This document shows, one piece after another, positions 12,501 through 27,500 of a DNA stretch of 64,000 bases. The notes under the pieces are model-generated. The model worked only from the letters and a program-made list of their open reading frames with translations, was not told the origin of the DNA and did not search any database. The first letter of the stretch is position 1, and every line of letters starts with the position of its first letter. The position numbers and the translations under genes were made by a program. Origin of the DNA: Sipunculus nudus (taxonomy: Eukaryota > Annelida > Sipuncula > Golfingiida > Sipunculidae); NCBI GenBank assembly GCA_026874595.1, contig CM049320.1, positions 16,008,988 through 16,072,987 of the forward strand, read 5' to 3'.

Positions 12501-15500
12501 AAGAAAATGTTAATTTTTTTTTCAGCTAAGGCATGATGGCATCACAAAAAGCATGTGTCAAAGGATCAGCGATATATCTTAGTCTCTCCAACAGACCCCA
12601 GGTGCCGCTACTGCTCTGCACCAGTATGTCTGTTATTGGACGCCATTTTTTTCAAGATTCTTGAAAAACAGAAGTCTTGTTGGGCATATCGCAAGGAATC
12701 CCCTCTAGCATCCGGATTTGAATCCAGCATGGATATCGTCCTTGCGCAGACCCGGCAGACTCAAATAAAGAGCAGTAGCGTCACCTGGTGTCTGTTGGAG
12801 AGACTATGATACATCTGAGTATTACCTGGCTGTGTGACCCGAGTGAATGCGGAGTTTGGTGATGTCACAATGCCCCCTGGTGGCATAACTCCAGGACCCT
12901 GATTAAATGCATTCTGTAATGATTAATTATACATTTTTAGCAACTAAAACATGCACAACACATACTGCTCACAGTCACAAAATTCATTAATATGTACCCA
13001 GGGTATCTCATAAATTCTACAAATAAGGCAGAGGAATATAGCTAAATGAAGTGCAGCTCTAATCTTTTTATAGACTACATCAAAATGTGGCACTCTTACA
13101 ACTGCAACGCCTTGTCTACATAGCTATAGGTAATGATGCATAATTGCATAATAATGCTCTTGATTGACCAACTGACCACACCAAAATTGCTGAATTAAAA
13201 GTGGGATTGTCCATAATCTCTTTCTTATTAAATTAAGATTTATTGTCAACATCTGATTTAATAAACCTGGTAAAGTAGCTCACAGCCCAACTGAATGAGA
13301 GCCAATGAAGCAGAATATATATAACAGAACATGTGAAGATAATATTATGTGGTTGGTTTACTAATCACCGGGTTAAAATTTCATGACTTTTTGTACTGTT
13401 TTGTGAGTGTCCCATATTCATGATCTAACCAAATATGATCTAATCAATTATCATATGAATTAATTAAACGAATTAATCAGTGCCCAAATTATAACAAAAA
13501 TGTGATTTAATTTATGACAGCTTTCAGTGAATAATGGGGAAAAACAAAGTCCACTCTTATTTAAAATATCAGTGCTTTGCCTTTTGACTTGATTTGGACA
13601 ATAGGACCTTTTAGTCACAACAGTCTTATTTTTGTGATAAAATCCAATTTGTGAATATTGTGTATTGCAAACCCAAATGAACAAAAACACAAGCATGGTA
13701 AACCCCACTTTAAGAGACACAGAATTAGTCTGCATACCATGTTCAGGAGTGTAATACTGGCTGCACTCTCTGCGGCCTGGTCAGTGTTGCGAGCTAACGA
13801 ACCTTTGAATCTCATCCCATTGGCAAGTGTCACATACCCAATAACCTGAACAACAGAAATTAACAGGTTATTAAAATGTAAAAAGTAGAATGAGCTTGTA
13901 TAAGGGATGCACACAGACATATATGTCTCCCTCCCTATGGGCTCCCATTTCCAAATCTGAGGGGGAAATATGGACAAATTCAAAAGTTTAGTCTTTCCAG
14001 GCTTGATCAACATCAATTCAGTCTGAAAATGCATCCCCAATGTTTTAAAGAAGCAGGTCCTGTGACCTTGACCTCTGAACCTCAAAATCTATAGGCTTCT
14101 TACCCTATATGAAGGTGAGCTATATGTGCAGGATGGAAAGATTGGTAAAAAAAGTTTGGCTTAAAATGCATTCATAATCTTTTTCAAGATTTGGATGATG
14201 CAAGTCTTTCCTGAAAGTGGCAGCACAGCCTATATCAATTCCTCTGTCGATTATACTCCTAATAAATAAAGACTTGCCCCTTACCCCCTGATTATGGATT
14301 GGCTGATAGTCGAATCGAGGTGGTGGGTAACCCATAGCCTTACACCACTTCATCAGCTCAGGTACTGGTCTGAAACACAAACAAGAAACAAACTGATAAA
14401 TACAAACAAGAACCGCAGGAATATATCATACACCAATTTTAAGTCTTGTGACCTCTGACCTCATTAAATATGCACAGATATTTCTAGGAATTGACCTTAA
14501 ATAAATAAACCCCCATGTATCATAATGAAGCAAGATCCACTGAATTCAAAATTTATCATGTTGATTCAGATTTCCTCAAGATTTAATGGATTGTTCCTTG
14601 GGTGTTCTTCCAATCCCTCCATAAATTTTCCATAAAAGTCTAAGAGAAAAACCGTCAGACCAAGGGGGAAACAATATCTCACTCCAATGCCAGAGGTATA
14701 ATAATAGCCTGGAAAAAATTGCATTATGTGTCCTGAAAAGACTACATGTGATTTTATCTTCACCATAAACATGTGTTCACTATACTATAACTATTTTTAC
14801 AAGGGGCATAATTAAAAGTGAGTGGAACTGTCTCCCTGGTGAAGTTTGCATCTCTAGCCAAGTGGTTGGAACACCTTACATGTGCTAAATCAACATGGGT
14901 TCAAGTCTGGGATCAGCCCAATATTTTCCCCTAGGCAAAATGTTTACAAAACATATGGGGGCTAGTGCGGGATGACACCCCACTTGGAGCCTAAGGAAAG
15001 GTGGTTTTAAGTAATTGGGTAATTACCGTCACCTAGTTCACCTAAAAGTGTGACTTCTGGACATTCTGCAAGTAGAACACTCTTAAGAGGGTGTGTGTTA
15101 TGGGGTGCATACAAAAGAGGAACGAACTGTCTTGCTAGTTAAGCTTGCTATTCTAGCAATGGTGGATGAGTGCCATCAACATGGGTTCGAATCCTTGATA
15201 AGCCGAATATTTTCCCTTGAGCAAAATTTTCATTTAATGTTATAAACATGTGATATCTAAAGCCCTCACACCCTTTGGTCAAACACATTTATTTAAGTAC
15301 AATAGAACATGACCACTTCCCCAGCAGAGCTTACTTTTTCCTCTGATGTTGATGGAAACCTTCAGGTCTGTGTGGAGGTTGGTTCTGGGGTGTCTTGTAA
15401 TGAGACGGTGGGTAGGAGTTGTGACCCTGAGATGACGCTGGCTGACCTTGACCTTTCCTGCTTGGCTGCGATACTGATGGTGCAACAGAGTTCTCTTTGG

Positions 15501-18500
15501 CTGCACCTGTTAAATATAGAGACCAAACATGAATACACAGAATCGAACCCATGACCTTATGATTGCTGGTCATTTGCTCTTCCACTAAGCTAATGGAGAT
15601 CCCCTAACCCCCCTAGGCCTGAGCATTTGCACGCTTTTATTTGAAACAGCAAAGCGATGTCACAGTAGTGACATTAGAGTGCTACAGTCAAAGTGTTGAC
15701 ACACAGACTTTGCATGCAGCAAGAACTGATTGCCTTTTTTGTTGTGTATATATTATGTAGAGAGATGTATGAATAACCATGCTTTTTTCATTGTAGAGAG
15801 AGAGAATATGAATACACAGAAATGTCGGATCACCTTGAATGGGAATCAAACCCATGACCTTTTAATTGCTGATTTGTTTGCTCTACCACCAAGCTAACAG
15901 AGATCCCCAAACCTTCTGTGTATTAGCACGCTTTTATAGGGACCTGCGAGTGACAGTGCTACCTTTTATGTGTCAACATTTTTTATGTATTCATGTACTT
16001 TCTCTATACACCAAACCACCATTACAATAAACTGATATTACAGCGTCAGAGTGCCTTTACTTCTTATATCAAGGACTGCACTGTAATGCTCCATGAGGAT
16101 GCAAATATTTTTGTCATTATGGCCTACAAGTACGCTGTCACTTGTCAACATAAAACAGACCAATCATTAGACGTTTTAGTAAACTTTTTAACACCTAGAA
16201 TTTGCAAGAAGAAAACTGTTTAAACATGGAAAAGTCCCTCTACATATTTGTTGAATTTCTGACTGCATGAAAACAGGCAAGAGCTTACCCAGGTTACTGG
16301 ATGATGGCCAAATTGTTTGCATTACAGGAAATGACCCATTACCACCATATAGACAGACTTTCAGTTTGGTTTGTAAGTTCACATGTATTCTTTTATATTA
16401 ATTCATCACTCATAGCCTTACGTTTAGATTACTGGCTGTTTGCCACAATATCAATGTAACAGGATGGTCGGTCTTGCAGTACATTTACCAGTATGGTTTG
16501 TATCAAGACATAAATTAGGCTTAACAGCCCAATATAAATATCTACCGAGTCGTGTATTCACTACTAGGATAGAGTCACATTTTTAGGGTTACGGAACCCT
16601 AAAGAAAATATATTGGGACTTGAAATATGTTAACTTGACTGTAAGTGATTAATGTATCAAACAATATATCTGAAACAGAAGAAGGAATGCTTGTAGTGTA
16701 CACTTAGGGTAACATACAGAAATATAAGCGACAATTACTATATAGTTGTCTTTATATATGCTATTTCACATTTTCACCCGGGAGTTTCATTTTTGTGAAC
16801 TTGTCATACAGTTGCCTTCATGACTTCATCATTTATATGATTTATCCAATATAAGCTTAAAATCATGATTTGGCTAGGGACACTAGAAGTGGAAATTCTT
16901 GTTCTTCAATGATAGATAACAAAAAAAGATACCAATTTTATATGGCAATCTCTGATTTACAGCTATCAAAAATATCTGTTACTATTTAGAGAACCAATCC
17001 TTTGCCTTGTAACTTATTATACTACAGGCAATAATAAAATGCATAAGCAGTTGAAGAGACTGAAATTAAATCACTCTTCATAGAACTTTACAGATGGGGT
17101 GTATCATTCACAAAAGTTTTATTTTCAAGATAATTAATTTTTCGTGGAAATCATGAAATCCAAACATTCATGGAGAAAGGGCCAACCACAGTTGCACAGG
17201 TTGCCAAGCGAATGCCAATCTCACCTTGGAAGAGCTCCTGTAGTGAAACCTGGAGGCCATACTGTGGACCACTGGATTTGGATTCTGGTTGTGATTTAAC
17301 AGATTCACTGTTTTCTGAAGGTTGCTCCCCCTGGCTGCTGGCATTGGTACTACCAATATTTAGCATCTGGCAAAGCAGGGCTGTACTCTCCTGTAAATTT
17401 AAACATATATGTATATTGTACACATGACAAGTCAATCAAATATTAAATAAAAACTAGAAATATTTAAACATAATAAACTGAAAAACTGACCTCTTTAAAC
17501 TAAACAAAACACTTATAATATATATTTCATAACAAAAAAGGTCCATCTCATATTAACATGCTTAGATAATCGTTTCTGAGTACAAGATGTAAATTAATTG
17601 TATGAGCTGACTTAATATGCTGAATTAAATTACACAGATGTAATATTATATTTGGAGTGACAAATTTGGTAGAATCCACATGCACAGGATTTCAAACTCT
17701 ATGCAGCAGATGGGTATGATGATGATACCAAGAAAAAACTGCAAATACTGCCGGTGCAATCTGGCAAAAGTGTTGGCACAAAATAGTGACTTCAGCATAA
17801 ATAAATTTATTCTGAGTTATTCTGTTTAGGATTAAAAATAAGGTTGGGCTCTCAATCACTTTTTTTTCAGAAATCAGTGCGTGAGGGAGATTTTTTTCCC
17901 TTTTTTTGTATGTATCGATAAAAATGTCATGATCAGGGAAAAGCATGATAATAACAACTGTTTTGCTAATTAAGTAAAAGCACTACATGAAAAAGGAAAT
18001 CTTATCAAAATTGTATTATTTTATCTTCTTTAAAGACATGTCTGTGCGGCTCGGGCATTGGCAAGTTCTACTGAAAATCAAAATAAAAATTTTGGATGCC
18101 AGGAAGTTAAAATTGACGCACTCGGAGCCTGAGAACCACACCTTTTATTTTTTTTTTTTTGGCCTAACTTCACTTTTTTCTTTATTTTGGTGATGAAGTC
18201 GGGTGTTTGCTGGTTGAAGGTGCATATTTGCTCTACTGTATTCTTACATTACAGCCAGCTATTCACCTGTCTTATCTGTAGAATTTATGTGATTTCTTAG
18301 TGGTTTACCTTGCTCACATATTAATGAACTGTAGGGGGCAATCCTCGCTGAGGAAGGTTCTTTTAATGCCTCTGTGATGGATGTATGAGGTCATTTATCC
18401 AAAAGTTGTTACTAAACATGAAACAATGTTGACAACTGAAAAACCATGTAAGCTAAGGAAGTTGGTTACATAGGTAGGTCGAAAGGTTACTACCGGTAGT

Positions 18501-21500
18501 TGCAAAATGTCCTTGGCAAACCTCTGTTTCTCTGACTTGCCACCAGATGTCCTTGGTGTATGTGTTTGGGTTATATATTGTGTCGGGCGCTCCATGTTTT
18601 AAGTAAGTGGATATTAACAATATGAACGGCCTGCGTGCAGTGGGATTGGCTTTTTCAGCCTATTTTTATAACAGGTTTTAGGATTATCTTCACTTAATAG
18701 AAGACAGATATCAGAAAAGGTCCCTTTAAAGAAATTAGAAAGCAATCTACAAAAGCTGTCAGCTGCCAAATTCCAAATGTATGGAATTTATGACATGAGG
18801 TATGAGATTGGACAGCACGGGTTAAATGCACGAATCCTATGCCAAATGCATACAACTTGTCACATGTATTTATAGGTATATATCAGATACATTTTTGTGG
18901 AGACCACAATGACCATGGCACCCCTGTCAGAATATTTAAGTTAAAGAATCTACAAATAAAAAATTTTTCAAACTAAGTCTGGTTACCTCTGACCTCATTA
19001 AATATGCATGCATTTTGCTGGGAATCAAACTCGGGCGAGATAATTTATTGGGAGGTAGTTATGTTCAGTTTTGTGAAAAATCCATTGAAGCCCTGGTAGG
19101 TTATGTGACGGACAGACATTCAGACAGACCATGGGTATTTCAGGTTAAAAAGGTTATATTTAATGTATATCTAACAAACCTGGTACATGAATAGCTACCT
19201 TTAATGGCAAAAATGCAATGACACAAATCATGCTGGGTATCTGATGCAGCACTATACCAATACAGAGTTAATTGCAAACAACATTGTTACATATGATGTG
19301 ACTATCATGTCAATACCATCATCCAGTAAACAGAGACAGTGGGTACTAAACTACAGTACACTAAAACAAGTGGAGAAAGATCTCAATAGCTGGTAAGCTT
19401 ATAAAAAGGAATTGATTCACCTAAATTAAATCTAGATTACCTTGATCTATGCAATTAAACTATGAAAGTATGACATCAACAGGGTCTGAAAATTCAGATT
19501 ATTCTTGTATAAAAGAAAGTGGTCATAGCTGAGTCTTTGTCCTGAATAATCTCAATCAATTCAAGGGAACTGAACAAAGAAAGTACACACAAATTTTCAA
19601 TTACATGCACTGAAAACTCCATAAAAAGCATTTAACAGTAATATCTAACCAAAAATTTCTCCAATGAAAGCATTAAATAAGAAGCCACAACATCAAGGAA
19701 GCTGACAACAAATAGCTTGTGGTATATTTTACCTGAAGATAAAATTTCTGCAGAGAGAAAGAGCCGAAGCAAACACTTAGTTTTACAAACAACTTATATT
19801 AATTTGTTTATTTTTATGCTCTGATAAAACAAGATTTAATTCATAAGTTTATAAAAGTAGAGTGGCATTTCCAGGCACTAACCAACCTAGACATATAACA
19901 CACCTACTCTTGGTTCAGACAAAAATCTAGATCACAAAATAATTGCATAGCAAGTCCTTGTTTAAATTGTAGTTTATTATTAACCTCTGAATAAAGTCAT
20001 TTCACTTATTATATTTTTTGCAAGTCCTCTGTTAGCTCTCAAATTTGAGAGCCCAGATTGTGATGCCCTTCATCATGTATGTGTCCAAAATCTATTTTAA
20101 AAGTACCCTTTCAACTACCTTTTGAAAAAGGATTAATGTGATTTCTGGCTTATTCTGTGTATATATTATAATCCAAGAGTAATTTTGGTTGTGAAATGTT
20201 CTTATAACACCTTTGTGAAAGATATTTAATGAACTTGTTTATTAACAACATGTTTGTAAACACAGCAATGTTGACAAACAAGAAAAACATGTAACCTGTG
20301 GTGGTAAATTTCCAATAAGAAGAGGTAGAAAGGTAACTTATTGCAAAACGCTATTCCCAAAGCTCTGGCTCATCTGACTTGCTGCCAGATGCCTTTGTTG
20401 AATTTGTTTTGATTATTTTGGCAGGCCTAACATATTTTAAACATGTTGATATAAGCAAAACAAGCAGCCTGTGTGCGGTGATATCCTGGTTTCTGGCCTA
20501 TTTTTATAATAGCTGCAAGGGATTATCTTTAATTTATAAGGGTCAGAAAGGTTGATGAGACCCTTTAAACATTCACTGGTGGACCACTCTACTTGCATAG
20601 AAACATATATGGAAGCCACAGACAAAGGAAGAGCTTCATTTTCCTTAAATTTGCTGAAATTTACTAACATCAATATAGGTAAAATTGCTTTTATTTTTGA
20701 AAAAAGTTTGAAATTTACTACCTAAGTCAGAAATGAATTGAAAATTGTATCAAAGGTCAAGAATCAATAACTGAATCAATTCCCTCACAATTCACAGGCC
20801 TACAAAATAATAATATTTTTAGGAGATGAAATCCCAATTTGGGCCCCAAATTTGAAGCCCCCCCCCCCCCCAAACCATTCATTCTCAGAGGAAAATCAGA
20901 ATGAATTCCAATATAATTCTGAGCCATCTTTCATGCTGTCAGATTTTAAGCATATCCTGGATTGTTCATTTATTAGCCAGTCCTGTGGAATTATGTAACA
21001 TTTATAAATAAAAGGGGTTGATTTAAATGCAGGGTAAGATTAAGCCAGTTGATAAATGTTAAATTTAATTATTATCACTGATCAATAAATATGCAAAGAT
21101 TAAATAAGAGGAAACCCTTCTGTTAATTAAAGAAATCATCTCAAGATATCCCAATGGTTTTGACACTTCAACATTATTTTTGAAAGCTTTAGAAAGGAGG
21201 AATATAAGTCAACTGGACATAAATATGATTCTGCAAGTGCAAGTCCTTATATATGTATCCTTTACCTTTAAAAGTTCAGATTATAGGAATGCACCTTGCT
21301 ATAGTAAATTTGTCAGCCTAGTGTGAAAACCTATGCTAAGTTCAACCCTGTTGAATTCAGGCATTGAAAATTTGTTTAACTCTAACCTGAACTAGGCATA
21401 TCACATGTAAGAATCGCAAGAACATTTTTCAGTAACACATTTACTCGTGTCATTTGGACATTAGAAACTCATGTATCTAACCTTAGAATAAAATCACATA

Positions 21501-24500
21501 AAAATTGTGATCTCAGAAAAAATTTAAAATATTATCTTAACTATCATAAAACCTGCTGATTTCGCCTTTATATACATTATATACACATTTCAAACAAACA
21601 AAGCCTCTGAATACACGTACTTTCACTGGATCAGCTTGTCCATCCATAGACGCATTATCGGTCACATGACCTGTGGCATTATTCGATACACTAGATTTCT
21701 CTGAAACATTCTTGTCCTGTGCTGCTCCCTGTGTCGCTGAGACCTGACCGTTCTCCGCCACTTCACTCATCACCCCTGCACCTGCGTTCCCCTTTTGTGG
21801 TTTTGACAGGATTCTTATTTGTGGCTGATTTTGTTTTGTATTTTGTGACCACCACTTCTTTTGTGGAGAATGTTCTCTGTAATTACAATCAAATGGTTTT
21901 CATTAAGTGATGAATGTAACTAATAAACATTCTTTTGGATTATTTTGGATTCCACTTACAAGACGCTTACAGTCTGACCATATTAATGTAGGGTTTGAAA
22001 TTAGTAAAATTTCCAACTTGACAAGGAGATCATGCATGGTGAGAATTAGCTTAACTCTAAAGGATTTTACTGAATGCTACATTAAAAAAAAATTTTTTTT
22101 TTCAGAACTTATTTTTTATATATATATATGGTAGAATATGTATAAAATATATCATATAATAAAATAGCATACAGTGAAAACTAAATTTTGGGAAATGAGA
22201 AACATTTCAATATTAAAACAGCAAGACCAAATTAAACATTACAGTTTTTCTGAAGCTCAATAAAAAATGCAAGAAAACTGAGGTTTGCCAGAGCTTATCT
22301 AGAGCTTTGGTAAATTTACTATTTCCAGAATTTTCATCAACCTTTGTTAAGGCAAGGTGAACACCTGGAATGTGGTGGTTTCTTCAGGTTTTACAGGTCA
22401 AGGAATTAGGTTTTTATCCCCAAAATGCAAGTATAACATTGCATAAGAAACATATATATATATATTTATATATATATGTACCATTAAATCCATAAAGCCC
22501 TATCAAAGATATTTCATTTTTTTCATGTATATTCAAGGAGTCATGGGTAAATACTTGCAAAGTCTGCATGTTTTTCACAATTCCTATGTTGTTTTAATCA
22601 AATATAGGTCCATGGTCAGCCAGTGGCACTGTTCACTATGTGAGGATGAAGTTAACAAGATATTACAACTATATGTTAATATTTTGAGGCCTGGCTGTGA
22701 TCATGGAAGATGACCAGGATGATGTTTTCAGAAATGATGCATCATGGGGAATAATGCATCATGGGAAACTTATGTAAATGATGCATCATGGGAAACTTAA
22801 GTAAATGATGCATCATGGGAAACTTAAGTAATTTTGAATCTTGGGAAACTTTAGAACTGATGAACTATGCATTATTTATATAAAATATGTATTATACCAT
22901 TTGATGAATGATACATCGGAGAAGTGATGCACTATGGGATATTTAAATGGTATTTTTATTCCCACTTTCACCTACCTGTCTTGATGGCCAGCACCATGGG
23001 TGAAACCAGTGTTTCTGAGCAGCTGCCCAGCTTGCTGGAGGGATGGGTTCTGTGCAGGGTCTGCGCTTGATGGGAGGTTGGTGGAAGACGCCTGCAGCTG
23101 TTTCCATATCATGTCAAACTCACTGGAATTTCCCTGGTTCTAAAACAAACAAGTGACCCATGGGTCATGACGCTCAGCTGCCAAGCATGACCTGCGACAT
23201 CATGGGCTGCAATTCACAACTTCTAGTAAAACTGTTGCAGAACCTATATGCCAATTTTGTTTAAACTTTCTACATTGCCATAAATTCTTATCATATATGT
23301 CTGGTTAAAACATAGTGAATGATGGTCTGAGGCAAAATGTATGGTTGTTGAGCTATCAGGAACTAATCCCACAGCTTGCTCGATACCTGTCAGTCTCAAA
23401 AGGAATACCACACAGGCCACATATAAGATCAAAATATAGCAAAAGATCAAGGAAATCCATTCAAGAATTATTGTGAAACGGGTGCTTCCATATTAATTTT
23501 TATTCAATACAAGCCAACTGTACTGAGCTTTCATAAATGATGGTCATATTTATTAAGAAATCTTTGACCCAATGCAAGATTACATTAATATACATCCCAC
23601 TGCATTCACTTTAATAGTTCTTGAGATAATATGTTCTAAAGGAATTTAAAGATGGCGTCCTGGTGGCCATATTGGATTTCTGACAGGTCGGAAATTGAAC
23701 AACAAACATCCTCTAAAAGGGACCAAACATTATAAAAAAAATCACAGAAACTGTCCTGGCAAAAGAATTTCTAAAATGGCTACCTGGCAGACATAATGGT
23801 TTTCTGACAAGTCACACATCCTCCAATAAGACTCTAAACTTGTAGCAATTGCTTCAAAGAATGTAACAGTTATGAATGTAAAAAACAATTCAAAAGGCAT
23901 GATCAGGCTGGAGAGCTCTCATATCAGATTTATGAACATGCAAATGTAAAAAGTGCAAGTCCAATTTGTTTTAATTATCAGCTTGCTATTCAATGGGGTC
24001 AGCAGGGTAGGTAAACTGCAAAACCTAAAAGAAAAGAAATGCAGGAAGCATCACTAAGAGTCTTGTAATCAAATAAAGCCATCCTAAATCCAGGTACAGA
24101 CCCACATATTATCAGAACAAACACTTGCTGGTATATCTGATGATTTGTATAATAATATTCAGATATCTAGAAAACTAAGTTTATTGCTATGATTCCATGA
24201 TATAAACTGCAAAATGTTCCCATCATTTTATAAATCAGTAGCTAAACTTAACACTTAACTCTCACAGTCTTAATGCCTGGCCAAAGCATTCCGGCAACAG
24301 TGTTTTTGTTATGCACTAATGATATATCCTTATCACTCCATGAGCTGATACAAAAGGGAGTCATATATCACAAGTGTCACTGACAATTATGGGCACATAG
24401 TGAGATGTACCAGTTGTGAGTGCCATATGGTTATATATACAAGAAAACAAGAAAAATAGAGATGGTCTACAAAATAAGTAACTGTGAACATCCCTGACCT

Positions 24501-27500
24501 ATGACCTTGGCCTTTTGCCCACATATCAACTGGATTCTTTCTAAATGATGGGTAACTACTAACCTCTTACATCTGGCCGGGTGTAATTACTTGGCAACCA
24601 ATGAGTGAATAACTTAGACCTGCAACCTTTAACCTCCTGACCAGCTGACCTCAAAATCAATTAGTTATTTCTTCATGCAAAAAGACCCATAAATATGAAG
24701 TTTGAATCAAATTCAGTGATGCATAGATGTGGCATATGTGAAAGACTGAAGGTTTGGGTTGAACAGTTTCACTTGAAATATGTTCACAAGCATTTAGAAC
24801 AATATTGTGACCTTGACCTTTGGAACTCAACATCAATAGGCTTCTTCTCCTATTGGTAGGTAAGCCATATATGACAGATGGAAAGTATAGGTTGAAAAGT
24901 TTGCTGAAAATGACTCCACGCAAGAAGAGGGTGCTGTGAACTTGACCTTTGACCTCAAAATCAACAGGTCTTTTCCCCTGTTGGCAGAGAAGCGATATCA
25001 GTGCTGAAAGGTTTGATATGAAAGGTCTAGCTTGAAATGTGTCCACAACCTTTTCAAAGAAGTGGATCCTGTGACCCTGACCTTTGACCTTGTGACCTCA
25101 ACATCTATAGGATTCTTCTCCCACTTAGTAGGTAAGCTATATGTGAAAGATCAAAGAATTGGGATGAAAGGTTTGGCTTGAAATGCATCCTGAGGCTTTT
25201 CAAAGAAGTTGGTTCTGTGACCTTGACCCATGACCTTGTGACCTCAAAATAATTATGGTTCTTCCCCAGTTGGTAGGTGAGCTGTATGTGAAAGATGGAA
25301 GGTTTGAGATGAAAATTTTGGCTAAAAGAATTATTTCTGGGGGGTGCAAACACACCCCATAACTTCGAGAATATAGGTCGCAGTGACCTAATTTCAGGTT
25401 TGCAAGGAGATATTTTTAGAACCTCTAAGACTGCATAGGGTTCATGGCCCTAGCCCCTATGGTTACGATTTGTGCCCTGCTAACGGACGGACGGCCGGCC
25501 GGCCGTCCGGCCGGCCGGACAGACGGAAAGACGCCGGACAAAGACCCATCGCTATAGCCCAGCATGACTGAAAGTCAGCTGAGCTAAAAATGAAAACATA
25601 AACACAACAGTCATTTAAAGTATGATATCATCAGAGATAACAGTGTCATCCAACATAATAGTTCTTTGTTCTTGGCTTTCAGGCCTGTTCATTCTTACAG
25701 GAAGCTTACAACCAAGTAGTTATACCAGACCATCAAGTTATTTCAATGTTGGTGCTGCTGAAATACTGACTTATATTGTGACTTTAATGACTGTTCCTCA
25801 ATTGTTCTATTAATGACTCAACTATGGTTACACATTTATTTAAACTGATTCATATATCTATTTGTTGGAAAAAAATAATATTATATTAAAAACAAGAGAT
25901 AGAGGTACAAATGGTCCCTCACAATATGCTTAACTAGAAAAGTGTGGCCTCAGTGATGGGGTGGGACAGATGCAGCCATTTTATTAGGTCCCCCTCCTTA
26001 CAGTGGGGGACTAATTAATCATGGAACCTTCACTCTTCAGGCAATAATCTGTATTGACCCTTCTCCAAATCGGAGATATAACTTTATTTATTATCAACAG
26101 CTGAATATTGTGGGACAATCAATGTTAATATTTCTCTGGTTATCCACCCTGGAGTCATGACGTACGTTATAACGAGGTGGTCTGCCATGGTTGTTTCTTG
26201 CTCTTGGATCTGCATGCCCCTGGTGACTGTTGGGTGTTGCTGCAGCAGTACCCCAGGCCTGCCGGGGAACCTGTCAATCATAATGTCAATCATCCATGAT
26301 CAGCCAATCAGATCACAGCAAATCAGGTCATGCCTAGCATTTTTACACTGTGAACATACCTCCTGACAAAACTGAAATGCTGACCATCCATGAATTTCCA
26401 ATCAGATCACAGCAAATGAGGTTATGTTTTACATAAAATTACATGTTCTCCATAATATACAGATTGAAAGGAAATGCAATAAGCACAAAAGGTCTTTTTC
26501 CTATTACACTTATCAGAAAATGAAACTTGAGGACTGAAATGACTTAAAGCATCACGAGAAAAGTGTATCCAAAATGTCATGTCACCACATTTTATTCACT
26601 CCACTTTACTGACTGTAGTTGGCTTCTTGTTCATGAGGGTTTCAAATTTGCAATTTTCGTGTAAGGAAAATAATCACGAAAGTGATACCTTTATGGACAA
26701 GACAACTCATCTACACAGGTGAACAATGATTTCTAATATAGCCTCACTGTCCTTTCATGTATTTTGTTCATGTGACCACACCTGAAGGTTTAAAAGTCAA
26801 AGGCAAAAGACCGATTTTATGTTATCTGTAAGTAACAGAAAGACATTATCAATAATATCAGATATCTCATATAGTTCTCATCAGATTATTAATTTTGCAC
26901 ACATATTAAATAATCAATGTGACAATGGATATAATATATGTGTAGGTTACTGCATTATACAATCCTGGAAATGGAACTCTAGCAAAACAAAGAAAAAGTG
27001 AAAATTGTGAAATCTTAGCATGCCATGGCCAAGATTAAAGCAACCACAGTATATACACTTCTACTACAGACCAGCATGGCTGTACCATTAATTATATTTA
27101 TGTAGCTCACCTGAGCTGAATTGTTTGTGTTCTGCCACCACTGTTCTTGGTTCCTGTACTGGCCACCAGATGTCCTGCCCTGTGGCACAGCACTGCCAGT
27201 TGCCTGATAGCCATTCCTGTGGTTTCTGCTGGGACTGTGCTGGTACCGCGGCTTCACCACTGCTGTCGGTTTCCCTTTCCCTGATTTAGCATATTCTTTG
27301 CGATCACCATGCGTAATGTTGATTAGGGAAAAGCCTGGCACCCTGTAGCCTCGGTTTGGAGAGCACCTGCATCGTGAATATTCATAAATAAATATAATTC
27401 CTGTAAATTATTCAAACCAATGAAATCATACTGCTGACTAGTGACTAATAAAGAAATTTCATCTATCACACCCTGTTCCACCATACAATCATGAGTTGCT

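Noticed and set aside
13615-14085. 156-codon open frame on the minus strand
   Set aside because: It contains XRN1 exon 13738-13845 in the same frame, but the rest is intron on both sides with good splice sites between.
14838-15908. Genuine tRNA genes
   Set aside because: A-box and B-box words are present, but no clean acceptor stem or anticodon arm can be drawn, and copies are paired with shared non-tRNA tails, as in SINEs.
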